Assembly (NCBI GenBank): GCA_003599755.1
Contig: QZJO01000012.1
Location: 1-57,289, forward strand
Direction of reading: 5' to 3'
DNA: 57,289 bases
Source of the DNA: Candidatus Parcubacteria bacterium
GTDB lineage: Bacteria; Patescibacteriota; Minisyncoccia; Sungbacterales; SURF-37
Both the position numbers and the translations under genes were made by a program. The notes beneath the pieces are model-generated. The model made no database searches. It had not been told where the DNA came from and saw only the letters and a list, made by a program, of their open reading frames with translations. Shown here piece by piece: positions 51,208 through 57,289 of the stretch (its first letter is position 1; each line of letters begins with the position of its first letter).

Positions 51208-52204
51208 GCAATACGCCGCTTTCGGCGCAGTCGCGCTCATCGGCGCGGCCGTTGCGGCGGCGTGGTGGCTCGGCGTGCCGGATACCGCCGAATACGAAGC
51301 TCGTCTGCCGCGGGCGCCAGTACCGGCCGCAGAGCCGACACGCGATTCGGCAACGCTGTTGTTCGTCGGCGACATCATGCTCGACCGCGGCATTGATGCC
51401 ATCATGCGGCGCCGCGACGATTGGATATTCCCGTTTCGCCGCATGCAGCCGTTGTTGCGGGAGGCCGATCTTCTGATCGGCAATCTGGAAGGACCGATTT
51501 CGGATCAGGGGACGAATGTCGGCAGCATCTATTCGTTCCGCGCCGATCCGCGGGCGATCGAGGGCCTGGTGGCAGCCGGATTCGATATCCTCTCGGTTGC
51601 AAACAATCATATCTGGGATTACGGCCCGGACGCGGCCAGAGACACGCTCACGCGCCTCGGCCAAGCGGGCATCGCGCCGGTCGGCGGGGGAGTAGACGTC
51701 GCTGAAGCCCACGCGCCCGTCATGCGTACGATCAATGGCGTGCGTATCGCGCTGCTCGCATATACTGACCTCCTACCCGAAAGCCGCGGCGCGGCCGACG
51801 CATCGCCGGCCATCGCGTATTTGGATCCGGCCATCGTGCGAGCGGACATCGCGGCTGCAAGGCAAAATGCCGACGTCGTCATCGTCATGTTACATTGGGG
51901 CAACGAATACGAGCCGCACCCGACGGCTGCGCAACGCGCCCTGGCGCGCGTGCTCATTGCCGAGGGTGCGACGCTCGTCATTGGTCATCATCCGCACGTG
52001 GTGCAGGATATCGAACGGGTAGGGGAAGGCCTCATCGCCTACAGCTTGGGCAATTTCGTGTTCGATCAGAACTTCTCGCCCGAAACGAGCCGCGCGATCG
52101 CATTGCGCGTCATGCTCGATCGCGGAGGACTCGCCGGTTGGCAAGCACTGCCGATCCGCTTTACGGCCGCATTCGAACCGTATCCGGCAACTACTACGCC
52201 ATGA
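51149..52204 (+). CDS. CapA-family (metallophosphatase-like) protein with membrane anchor
   Basis: The 351-residue protein has a basic N terminus, one helix (KQYAAFGAVALIGAAVAAAW) and a CapA domain with LLFVGDIMLDRG, GNLEGPISD, VANNHIWDYG, MLHWGNEYE and GHHPHVVQDIE. In other bacteria CapA/PgsA is required for poly-gamma-glutamate capsule, but this family has wider roles. No in-frame start exists nearer to the helix, so the start at 51149 inside the VTT gene is the best choice. The overlap is 59 bases, unusually long. Confidence 0.85.
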   Translation: MPRSTHSPRSASSTSPARSKQYAAFGAVALIGAAVAAAWWLGVPDTAEYEARLPRAPVPAAEPTRDSATLLFVGDIMLDRGIDAIMRRRDDWIFPFRRMQPLLREADLLIGNLEGPISDQGTNVGSIYSFRADPRAIEGLVAAGFDILSVANNHIWDYGPDAARDTLTRLGQAGIAPVGGGVDVAEAHAPVMRTINGVRIALLAYTDLLPESRGAADASPAIAYLDPAIVRADIAAARQNADVVIVMLHWGNEYEPHPTAAQRALARVLIAEGATLVIGHHPHVVQDIERVGEGLIAYSLGNFVFDQNFSPETSRAIALRVMLDRGGLAGWQALPIRFTAAFEPYPATTTP

Positions 52205-52259
52205 GACGAGCTGAATAACGCGGCATGCGCCGTACGCCCGGGTGCGCTACGATAGAAGC

Positions 52260-52781
52260 ATGCGACTCGCGCGCCATCGGTATCCGGCATCCTATGTCCG
52301 CAGTTTCGTGTTCGGCGTCGAAGACAGCATTGTCTCGACGGTCGGGCTTATTTCGGGCATTGCCGCGGCCGGCGTTCCGATCCAGACCATCGTGCTGACC
52401 GGATCGGTCCTCATCCTCGTGGAAGCGTTTTCCATGGCCGTGGGCGATTTTTTGTCCGAAGAGTCATCCGAGCGCTATGTGCGCCGGCGCGCCGTACCGC
52501 TGCGCGGACCGCTCATGGCCAGCGCGATCATGTTCGGCTCGTACCTGGTTTCCGGCATGATCCCGCTCGCACCGTACGTGCTGCTCGGCGCCGAGCGCGC
52601 ATTCTGGCCCTCCATTGCGTTCTCGCTTGCCGCGCTCGCGCTTCTGGGCGTCGTCGGCGGCCATACATCCAAAACATCCATGATCAGAGGAGCGGTACGC
52701 GCCGCCCTCATCGGTGGCGCGGCGATCCTCGTTGGCATTACCGTGGGCGCATTGGTAGAGTACATACGCCATGCCGTATAA
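52260..52781 (+). CDS. VIT1/CCC1-family transporter (short form)
   Basis: The 173-residue protein has FVFGVEDSIVSTVGLISGIA and EAFSMAVGDFLSEESSERY, the two conserved regions of VIT1/CCC1 iron or manganese transporters, and about five helices. It lacks the ferritin-like domain of the gene at 40840. TACGAT lies six bases before the ATG, so it is probably leaderless. It overlaps the next gene by 11 bases. Confidence 0.88.
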   Translation: MRLARHRYPASYVRSFVFGVEDSIVSTVGLISGIAAAGVPIQTIVLTGSVLILVEAFSMAVGDFLSEESSERYVRRRAVPLRGPLMASAIMFGSYLVSGMIPLAPYVLLGAERAFWPSIAFSLAALALLGVVGGHTSKTSMIRGAVRAALIGGAAILVGITVGALVEYIRHAV

Positions 52782-54003
52782 CCGCCGACGCGTTATCATC
52801 GTAGGATCGCTGTTCGCGCTCGTCCTCGCGGGCGGATTTCTATGGGCGCGCTTCGCGCCCGCGATCCGGCCGGTACTGTTTCCCGCACCCAGCGACATCA
52901 CGCAACAAATTCCGCCCGCGTCGAACGAGCCGCTTCCGCCCGGTGAGAACCAAACGAATTTTCCACTCAAACTTCCGGACGGGTTTTCGATTTCGATATT
53001 AGCCAAAGACCTTGCCGGCGCGCGCGTCATGCGGCTCGACGATTTCGACAACCTGTGGCTCTCGCGCACGACCGCGGGCGCGGTCACGCTCTTGGAAATC
53101 GACCGGGATACGGGCCTCGTACGCAATCAGGGTGACGTATTCAGAAACCTCAACAAACCGCATGGCCTGGCGTTCGCGCCCGATAACCAGAATCTTCTCT
53201 ACATCGCCGAAGAGCACCGCATCTGGCGCGTCACGACGTATAGCGAAGACGTTGGACAGGAGATCGCGCGCTTGCCGACCGGCGGCGGCCACTATACCCG
53301 CACCATCGGCTTTGCCCCGAACGGAGAATTGTTCGCGTCCGTCGGCTCATCGTGCAATGTCTGCCGTGAAGAAGATGAGCGGCGCGCAACGATTCTCGCG
53401 GTAGATGATCGGCCATCGGGCTCCACGCGCGTCTGGGCAGAAGGATTGCGCAACACGGTATTTTTCACCTGGGACGATGCGGGTCGCATGTGGGGCACCG
53501 ACATGGGCCGCGATTGGCTTGGCGACGATTTGCCACCCGATGAGATCAACATTATCCGCGAAGGAGGGGATTACGGCTGGCCTATTTGCTACGGCAAAAA
53601 CGTCCACGATACGGAATTCGATAAGAATACATACATCCGAAATCCCTGCGAAGAACCGTCAACCATACCGTCGCACGTTAATCTTCCCGCGCATTCGGCG
53701 CCCCTCGGCCTCGCGTTCATACCCGCCGATGCGGGCTGGCCGGCCGATTACGTCGGCGACTTGCTCGTCGCATTGCACGGTTCGTGGAACCGATCGGAAC
53801 CCGACGGATACAAGATCGTACGCATGAAGCTCAATGGGGCAGGGGAGCCGGAGGGGATCGAAAATTTCATCACCGGATGGCTCACGACCGACGGCGCGGC
53901 GCTGGGCCGGCCAGTGGACCTCGTATTCCGGCCCAACGGCGATCTTTTGATCAGCGACGACAAGGCCGGGGTAATTTATCGCGTTCAACCGCCGCGGCAA
54001 TAG
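52771..54003 (+). CDS. Membrane-anchored PQQ-type sugar dehydrogenase (GSDH family)
   Basis: The 410-residue protein has an N-terminal helix and a six-bladed beta-propeller of the glucose/sorbosone dehydrogenase type. Marks are NKPHGLAFAPDNQNLLYIAE, GGGHYTRTIGFAPNGELFAS, GLRNTVFFTWDDAGRMW, GGDYGWPICYG and HGSWNRSEPDGYKIVRM. Many proteins of this family are annotated by fold only; PQQ use is not proven here and no PQQ synthesis gene is in the window. Start is 11 bases inside VIT1, indicating coupling. Confidence 0.85.
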   Translation: MPYNRRRVIIVGSLFALVLAGGFLWARFAPAIRPVLFPAPSDITQQIPPASNEPLPPGENQTNFPLKLPDGFSISILAKDLAGARVMRLDDFDNLWLSRTTAGAVTLLEIDRDTGLVRNQGDVFRNLNKPHGLAFAPDNQNLLYIAEEHRIWRVTTYSEDVGQEIARLPTGGGHYTRTIGFAPNGELFASVGSSCNVCREEDERRATILAVDDRPSGSTRVWAEGLRNTVFFTWDDAGRMWGTDMGRDWLGDDLPPDEINIIREGGDYGWPICYGKNVHDTEFDKNTYIRNPCEEPSTIPSHVNLPAHSAPLGLAFIPADAGWPADYVGDLLVALHGSWNRSEPDGYKIVRMKLNGAGEPEGIENFITGWLTTDGAALGRPVDLVFRPNGDLLISDDKAGVIYRVQPPRQ

Positions 54004-54012
54004 AAGGGAGGC

Positions 54013-55032
54013 ATGGCCACCACACATGATTTAGGAAAAATCGGCCTCGTGCTCCCCGGCGGATTCCTCCGCGGCGCGTTTCAAGTCGGGGCGCTGCGCG
54101 CGATCCGAGAATTCGGCATCCGGCCCGCGTATATCGTCGGCGTATCGGTCGGCGCGCTGAACGGCGCGGCGTTTGCCGCGGGCAAGCTCGACGAGCTCGT
54201 CGATACGTACTGGCGCGTATCGCCCCATCCGGCAAAATTCATCTATGACTGGAATCTTTCGGCGCTCTTCCACTTCTTCAGCCATTCGGATTCAGTGTTT
54301 TCGAATATCCCGCTCCACCGGCTCATCGAAGAAACGATCGATTTTGCGTCGCTCGTGAACTCGCCCACGCGGCTTGATATCGTAACCACCGATTTCCAGG
54401 ACGGCGCCGAAGTCGTGTTCTCGACCAAGAATCCCGCGCACCGCGACCCCGAACTCCTAACCCGGGCGCTCTTGGGATCGGCCGCCATGCCGGTCGTGTT
54501 CCCGCCGTTCGAGCGCGGGGGGCATCAGTTGTTCGACGGCGGCATCATCGCCGAAAATCCGATCTCGCACGCCATTCGCGAGGGCTGCGATACGATTTTC
54601 GTTATCCTAACCGACGCATCGGAGCATGTGCGCACCAAAATGCAGTTTCGTACCATGGCGCATATTGCCCGGCGCACGGGCAATCTCTTTTCCTGGCGCG
54701 CCACCAAGAAAGATATCCGGCGGGGGAATGAGATCAATCAAGATCTCGACGAGCTAGAACGAATCAAACGGGACATCGCGCTGGAGATCGCCAAGCACGA
54801 CCGCTCCGCCGCGCTCCAAGAAGCCGTGACCGCGAAATTCCAAGAAGCGCGGTTCTCGTTTTCCGGAAAACGGCGCGTCGCGCTCCATATCATCGAACCA
54901 GAGGCCGAAGAAGATAACACATCGTACACCATGTTCCATTTGCGCCGGCGCACGGTGCCCGAATACATCGCCGACGGCGATGAGCGCATGGCCGCAACGC
55001 TTTTAGCGCTCGGTCTCGAGCGTCCGTATTGA
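54013..55032 (+). CDS. Patatin-like phospholipase
   Basis: The 339-residue protein has the oxyanion loop LPGGFLRGAF, the nucleophile GVSVG (S45) and the catalytic FDGG (D175). This Ser-Asp dyad is the patatin active site; members cleave acyl groups from lipids, cytosolic or at membranes. The C-terminal 120 residues are charged and helical. It starts nine bases after the dehydrogenase stop, with AAGGGAGG nearly touching the ATG. Its stop overlaps the -35 box of the next unit. Confidence 0.92.
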   Translation: MATTHDLGKIGLVLPGGFLRGAFQVGALRAIREFGIRPAYIVGVSVGALNGAAFAAGKLDELVDTYWRVSPHPAKFIYDWNLSALFHFFSHSDSVFSNIPLHRLIEETIDFASLVNSPTRLDIVTTDFQDGAEVVFSTKNPAHRDPELLTRALLGSAAMPVVFPPFERGGHQLFDGGIIAENPISHAIREGCDTIFVILTDASEHVRTKMQFRTMAHIARRTGNLFSWRATKKDIRRGNEINQDLDELERIKRDIALEIAKHDRSAALQEAVTAKFQEARFSFSGKRRVALHIIEPEAEEDNTSYTMFHLRRRTVPEYIADGDERMAATLLALGLERPY

Positions 55033-55057
55033 CTATTCGAATATAATACGGTATATT
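55029..55057 (+). promoter_or_regulatory. Promoter of the secreted protein/response regulator unit
   Basis: TTGACT (55029-55034), a 17-base spacer and TATATT (55052-55057), in an A/T-rich island. The -35 box overlaps the patatin stop codon. Confidence 0.78.
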
Positions 55058-55110
55058 ATATATCCGCGGCATGCCGCTGCGGCTGTTCTCGAACAAAGGA
55101 GGGATCGCGC

Positions 55111-55590
55111 ATGCAACTGTGCTACGCGCTCGTGATGCTCGGCATCATCATGCTGCCGACCGCCGCTCGGGGAGAGGACGGGCCTCCGACAGAGCCCCTC
55201 GGAAAGATCTGCAATCACCCCGGCGGCCTGCCCGCGGCCGAGCGTCTCACTGTGGCCATCAGCTACCAGGACGCGACGCCGGAGTTCATCAACTTCGCCG
55301 GGATCCTCAACCTGGTGCTCATCAACTGGTGGCAGAATCACGGCAAGCAGGAGACCGACGGCATCTGGTGTGTTTCGCTCGCGTCCGCCACGACCGATAC
55401 GGCATCGTCAGAGCCGCGAGCCGGCATCACGGTCTACGGTCTGCTCGGCGGAAAACCGATGCTGCCGCGGCCGGCCGTGTTCTCGACGAGCTTGCGAAAC
55501 CGTATGGCTGCGGCCGATATCGTATTCGAAGGCATCCGCGGCACATTCGCACGAGCAACCGCTGATCACAAGACGGCGGTGCAGCGGTGA
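55111..55590 (+). CDS. Small secreted protein of unknown function
   Basis: The 159-residue protein has a signal peptide (MQLCYALVMLGIIMLPTAARG) and a folded region with LTVAISYQDATPEFINFAG, LVLINWWQNHG and IWCVSLASA. No family is recognised. The start is set by AAAGGAGGG ending seven bases before the ATG. It overlaps the response regulator start (TGATG) and shares its promoter and terminator, so the two are a unit. Confidence 0.7.
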   Translation: MQLCYALVMLGIIMLPTAARGEDGPPTEPLGKICNHPGGLPAAERLTVAISYQDATPEFINFAGILNLVLINWWQNHGKQETDGIWCVSLASATTDTASSEPRAGITVYGLLGGKPMLPRPAVFSTSLRNRMAAADIVFEGIRGTFARATADHKTAVQR

Positions 55591-55943
55591 TGGCGCGGGT
55601 TCTGGTCGTGGATGACAACGCTGGCGTCCGCAACATGCTTGTCGATCTCATCTCCATGAACGGCCATGACGTTACCCAGGCCGCCGACGGCATCGCGGCG
55701 CTCGAGATGCTGCGGACAAATCCGTTGCCGAATCTTTTGGTTACGGATGGAAGTATGCCGAGGATGGACGGCATCGAGCTCGCACGCCGCGCGCGCCGAC
55801 TCGGCGTTCTCAAGATCCTCATGGTCACTGGCGATAGCCATATCTATCGCGATGGCGCACTCGCCGCGGGCGTTGACCGCGTCATCGAAAAACCGGTCGA
55901 CTTCGCCGAGCTCTCCCGCACCGTCGCTGAACTGCTCATCTAG
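55590..55943 (+). CDS. Single-domain response regulator
   Basis: The 117-residue receiver has D8/D9, phosphoacceptor D53 (LLVTDGSMPRMDG), T80 (MVTGD) and K101 (IEKPVD). It has no output domain and no adjacent kinase; the MASE1 kinase at 46627 is 7 kb away. It is coupled to a secreted protein rather than to a kinase, which is unusual. Its phosphodonor is unknown. Confidence 0.92.
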   Translation: MARVLVVDDNAGVRNMLVDLISMNGHDVTQAADGIAALEMLRTNPLPNLLVTDGSMPRMDGIELARRARRLGVLKILMVTGDSHIYRDGALAAGVDRVIEKPVDFAELSRTVAELLI

Positions 55944-55960
55944 CTCCCTCAGCCCTTCAA

Positions 55961-55997
55961 CGGGCGTCCGCATCTGCGGACGCCCGAATCCTTTTTA
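55961..55997 (+). terminator. Terminator of the response regulator unit
   Basis: A perfect 12-bp stem (55961-55972 with 55975-55986) is followed by AATCCTTTTTAT. Confidence 0.88.
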
Positions 55998-56009
55998 TAC
56001 ATACATGCG

Positions 56010-57212
56010 CTAAGCCTCCGCGGCATCGAGCGGCGAATCAACGGCCTCGGGCTTCGGTACGCGCTTTAAGCTTGCCGAGATAACGGTGTATTCGCGCAGC
56101 GGCAGGCGAGCGGCCGCGATTGCTTCGCGCGCTTCGGCCGGCAGATCGGCCAAGAGCGCCTTAAGCCGTTTTTCATCGGCTGCCAATACCGCATCCCACT
56201 TGCCGAGCGGCTCCAAAATCGCGCGCACGCGTTCAAAATCATAGGCAAACCGCTTTTGCACGCTGCGAGCGAGCACGCCTTCGTCGCCGAACACCCGGTC
56301 AAACCCTTCGCGCGCCATGTAGTCGGCAATCTCGCCCTTGAGTTCGGCCATACGCGCGGTGGCTTTGCGCTGCGACTTCAGTAAATCGAAATATTCTCGA
56401 ATAGCCGCGTCCATCGCCGCTTGATCCGGACGCGCGGCTGCGGATGCGCGATACAAATGCTTCCAGGCCGGACACTGCTTTTGATAGGGGCACGTGGCAC
56501 ACCATGCGCCCGGCACCGGCTCAAAGGGCTTCGCACTCGCGATCCCGCCCTGGATTTCGGCGATCGTGCCGAGAATCTGGTCGCGCGTTCCTTCGTTGGC
56601 CTCGGCGGTGCGCCGCGTGGAGAGTTTTTCGCCGTGTTTCAAAAAATAGAGCGACAACGTAACCTGCTCGGGCGCGACATGCGGCCAGCGCCGGGCGAGG
56701 CCGAGGGAATAGACCGCAAGCTGCAGATTCGAATCCACTGCGGCCTGCGACGGCAATTTACGGTTGGTTTTGTAATCGATGACTTCGAATCCGTCCTCGG
56801 TCTTGTCGATGCGGTCGATCCGGCCGGCGAGCACATGCGTGTCCTTGCGGCGCGGATCTTCGATGAGCACCTCGAAATGAGATTCCAGATCCACGACCGA
56901 AAAATTCCATGGCGGATTTTTCGCGTAAAAATTACGGAGCATCTGCTCGCCGGCTTCCTGATACAGCGCCCGCTCGGAATCGGCGAGGGGAAACTTCTCG
57001 TACGGCGGCCAATTGGCGCGAAAGTAGCTGATCGTCTCGTCGAGCGTGGGAAACAGGGGATCGCGGGAAAATAAATACTGGAGGGTTTTGTGCACCAAGG
57101 TCCCGAATATCGCCGCCGGGGGCTTGGGCGCCTTGATACGCTCCAGTTCCTGGAATTGGTATTTCCGGGGGCAGAGCTTATATGTTTCGAGTGCGGAGTA
57201 GGATGTACGCAT
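56010..57212 (-). CDS. PD-(D/E)XK nuclease of RecB/AddB type with Fe-S cluster
   Basis: The 400-residue protein has H41 (GTLVHKTL), D133 (GRIDRID), D146 and K148 (VIDYKTN) as the nuclease core. Four cysteines (C14, C238, C241, C247) are placed as in AddB/Cas4-type nucleases that hold a 4Fe-4S cluster. It probably cuts single-stranded DNA in a repair process. The helicase partner is not in the window. The start at 57212 (MRTSYSALETY) sits 15 bases past a good promoter; the upstream frame is excluded. Confidence 0.88.
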   Translation of the reverse strand: MRTSYSALETYKLCPRKYQFQELERIKAPKPPAAIFGTLVHKTLQYLFSRDPLFPTLDETISYFRANWPPYEKFPLADSERALYQEAGEQMLRNFYAKNPPWNFSVVDLESHFEVLIEDPRRKDTHVLAGRIDRIDKTEDGFEVIDYKTNRKLPSQAAVDSNLQLAVYSLGLARRWPHVAPEQVTLSLYFLKHGEKLSTRRTAEANEGTRDQILGTIAEIQGGIASAKPFEPVPGAWCATCPYQKQCPAWKHLYRASAAARPDQAAMDAAIREYFDLLKSQRKATARMAELKGEIADYMAREGFDRVFGDEGVLARSVQKRFAYDFERVRAILEPLGKWDAVLAADEKRLKALLADLPAEAREAIAAARLPLREYTVISASLKRVPKPEAVDSPLDAAEA

Positions 57213-57234
57213 ACGGCCGTTGCGCTGTGTTCTG

Positions 57235-57263
57235 ATTCTAGAGTACGCTCTTGGCAACAGCAA
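57235..57263 (-). promoter_or_regulatory. Promoter of the RecB-type nuclease gene
   Basis: On the minus strand: TTGCTG (57263-57258), a 17-base spacer and TAGAAT (57240-57235). Confidence 0.65.
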
Positions 57264-57289
57264 CCGCGAGCACAGCTTGCTCAAAGGGG

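Noticed and set aside
1-57289. CRISPR array, insertion sequence or prophage
   Set aside because: No regularly spaced repeats, transposase or integrase motifs, or phage structural genes were seen on either strand.

Overview
The window is about 57 kb of a GC-rich, gene-dense bacterial chromosome. Gaps are short, neighbours often overlap by 1-20 bases, and TGA is used as a stop, so the genetic code looks standard. I see no rRNA gene, convincing tRNA gene, transposase, integrase, phage module or CRISPR array. Many short single-pass proteins have Thr/Pro-rich linkers. There is a sortase beside a tiny LPxTG-like protein, there are no recognisable outer-membrane genes, and most start codons lack a Shine-Dalgarno (SD) sequence. 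This combination suggests an uncultivated, small-genome, monoderm-like lineage such as a GC-rich Patescibacteria/Parcubacteria member. That assignment is inference; no marker gene in the window proves it.

Layout. 1-3.2 kb: two convergent secreted carbohydrate-active proteins, a NodB deacetylase cut by the window edge and a GH26-like protein, share one palindromic terminator. 3.4-13 kb: a fused SAICAR synthase/AIR carboxylase (PAICS type), a small-molecule kinase, a one-cysteine peroxiredoxin, a low-GC coiled-coil gene, small membrane proteins, adenylosuccinate lyase with an unknown partner, a Cys-rich unknown gene behind a perfect sigma70 promoter, and a MOSC protein. 13-24 kb: a MutT/MTH1-like NUDIX protein coupled to a serine hydrolase, a ZnuCB-type metal ABC transporter, a cold-shock protein, ChaB, an RRM protein, an SDR, a second one-cysteine peroxiredoxin, a flavin reductase and a bactofilin-like membrane protein. 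24-31.6 kb: a solitary DNA methyltransferase, several anchored unknowns, a DUF2914 protein and typA behind a structured leader. 31.6-37.7 kb: a PadR regulator with a perfect operator, a PspC/DUF2807 membrane protein, a divergent SdpI-like protein and a MacB/LolD-like ABC pair, which look like an envelope-stress island. 37.8-46 kb: the sortase with its candidate mini-substrate, DUF2585, a cupredoxin, a ferritin-like/CCC1 iron transporter, a coiled-coil secreted protein, a phospholipase D and a YvlD-like protein. 46-57 kb: a MASE1 histidine kinase with a CheY-like partner, a tightly overlapped msrA-exonuclease-VTT-capA run, VIT1, a sugar dehydrogenase, a patatin, a secreted protein coupled to a response regulator, and a RecB-type Fe-S nuclease.

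How the parts may work together. The PAICS and PurB genes cover consecutive purine steps from AIR to AICAR. Two one-cysteine peroxiredoxins, MsrA, a MutT-like sanitiser and two CCC1/VIT1-type iron transporters form an oxidative and metal stress repertoire. ZnuCB, the cupredoxin and ChaB also fit metal or ion handling.

Two expression styles are interleaved. A minority of genes (PAICS, the kinase, purB and its partner, the Cys-rich unknown, MOSC, 26827, 42052, 55111) have SD sites, and several of these have TTGACA/TTGACT promoters with untranslated leaders and their own terminators. Most others lack an SD and have a TATACT, TATGCT, TATAAT or GATAAC box only 6-12 bases before the ATG, implying leaderless mRNA.
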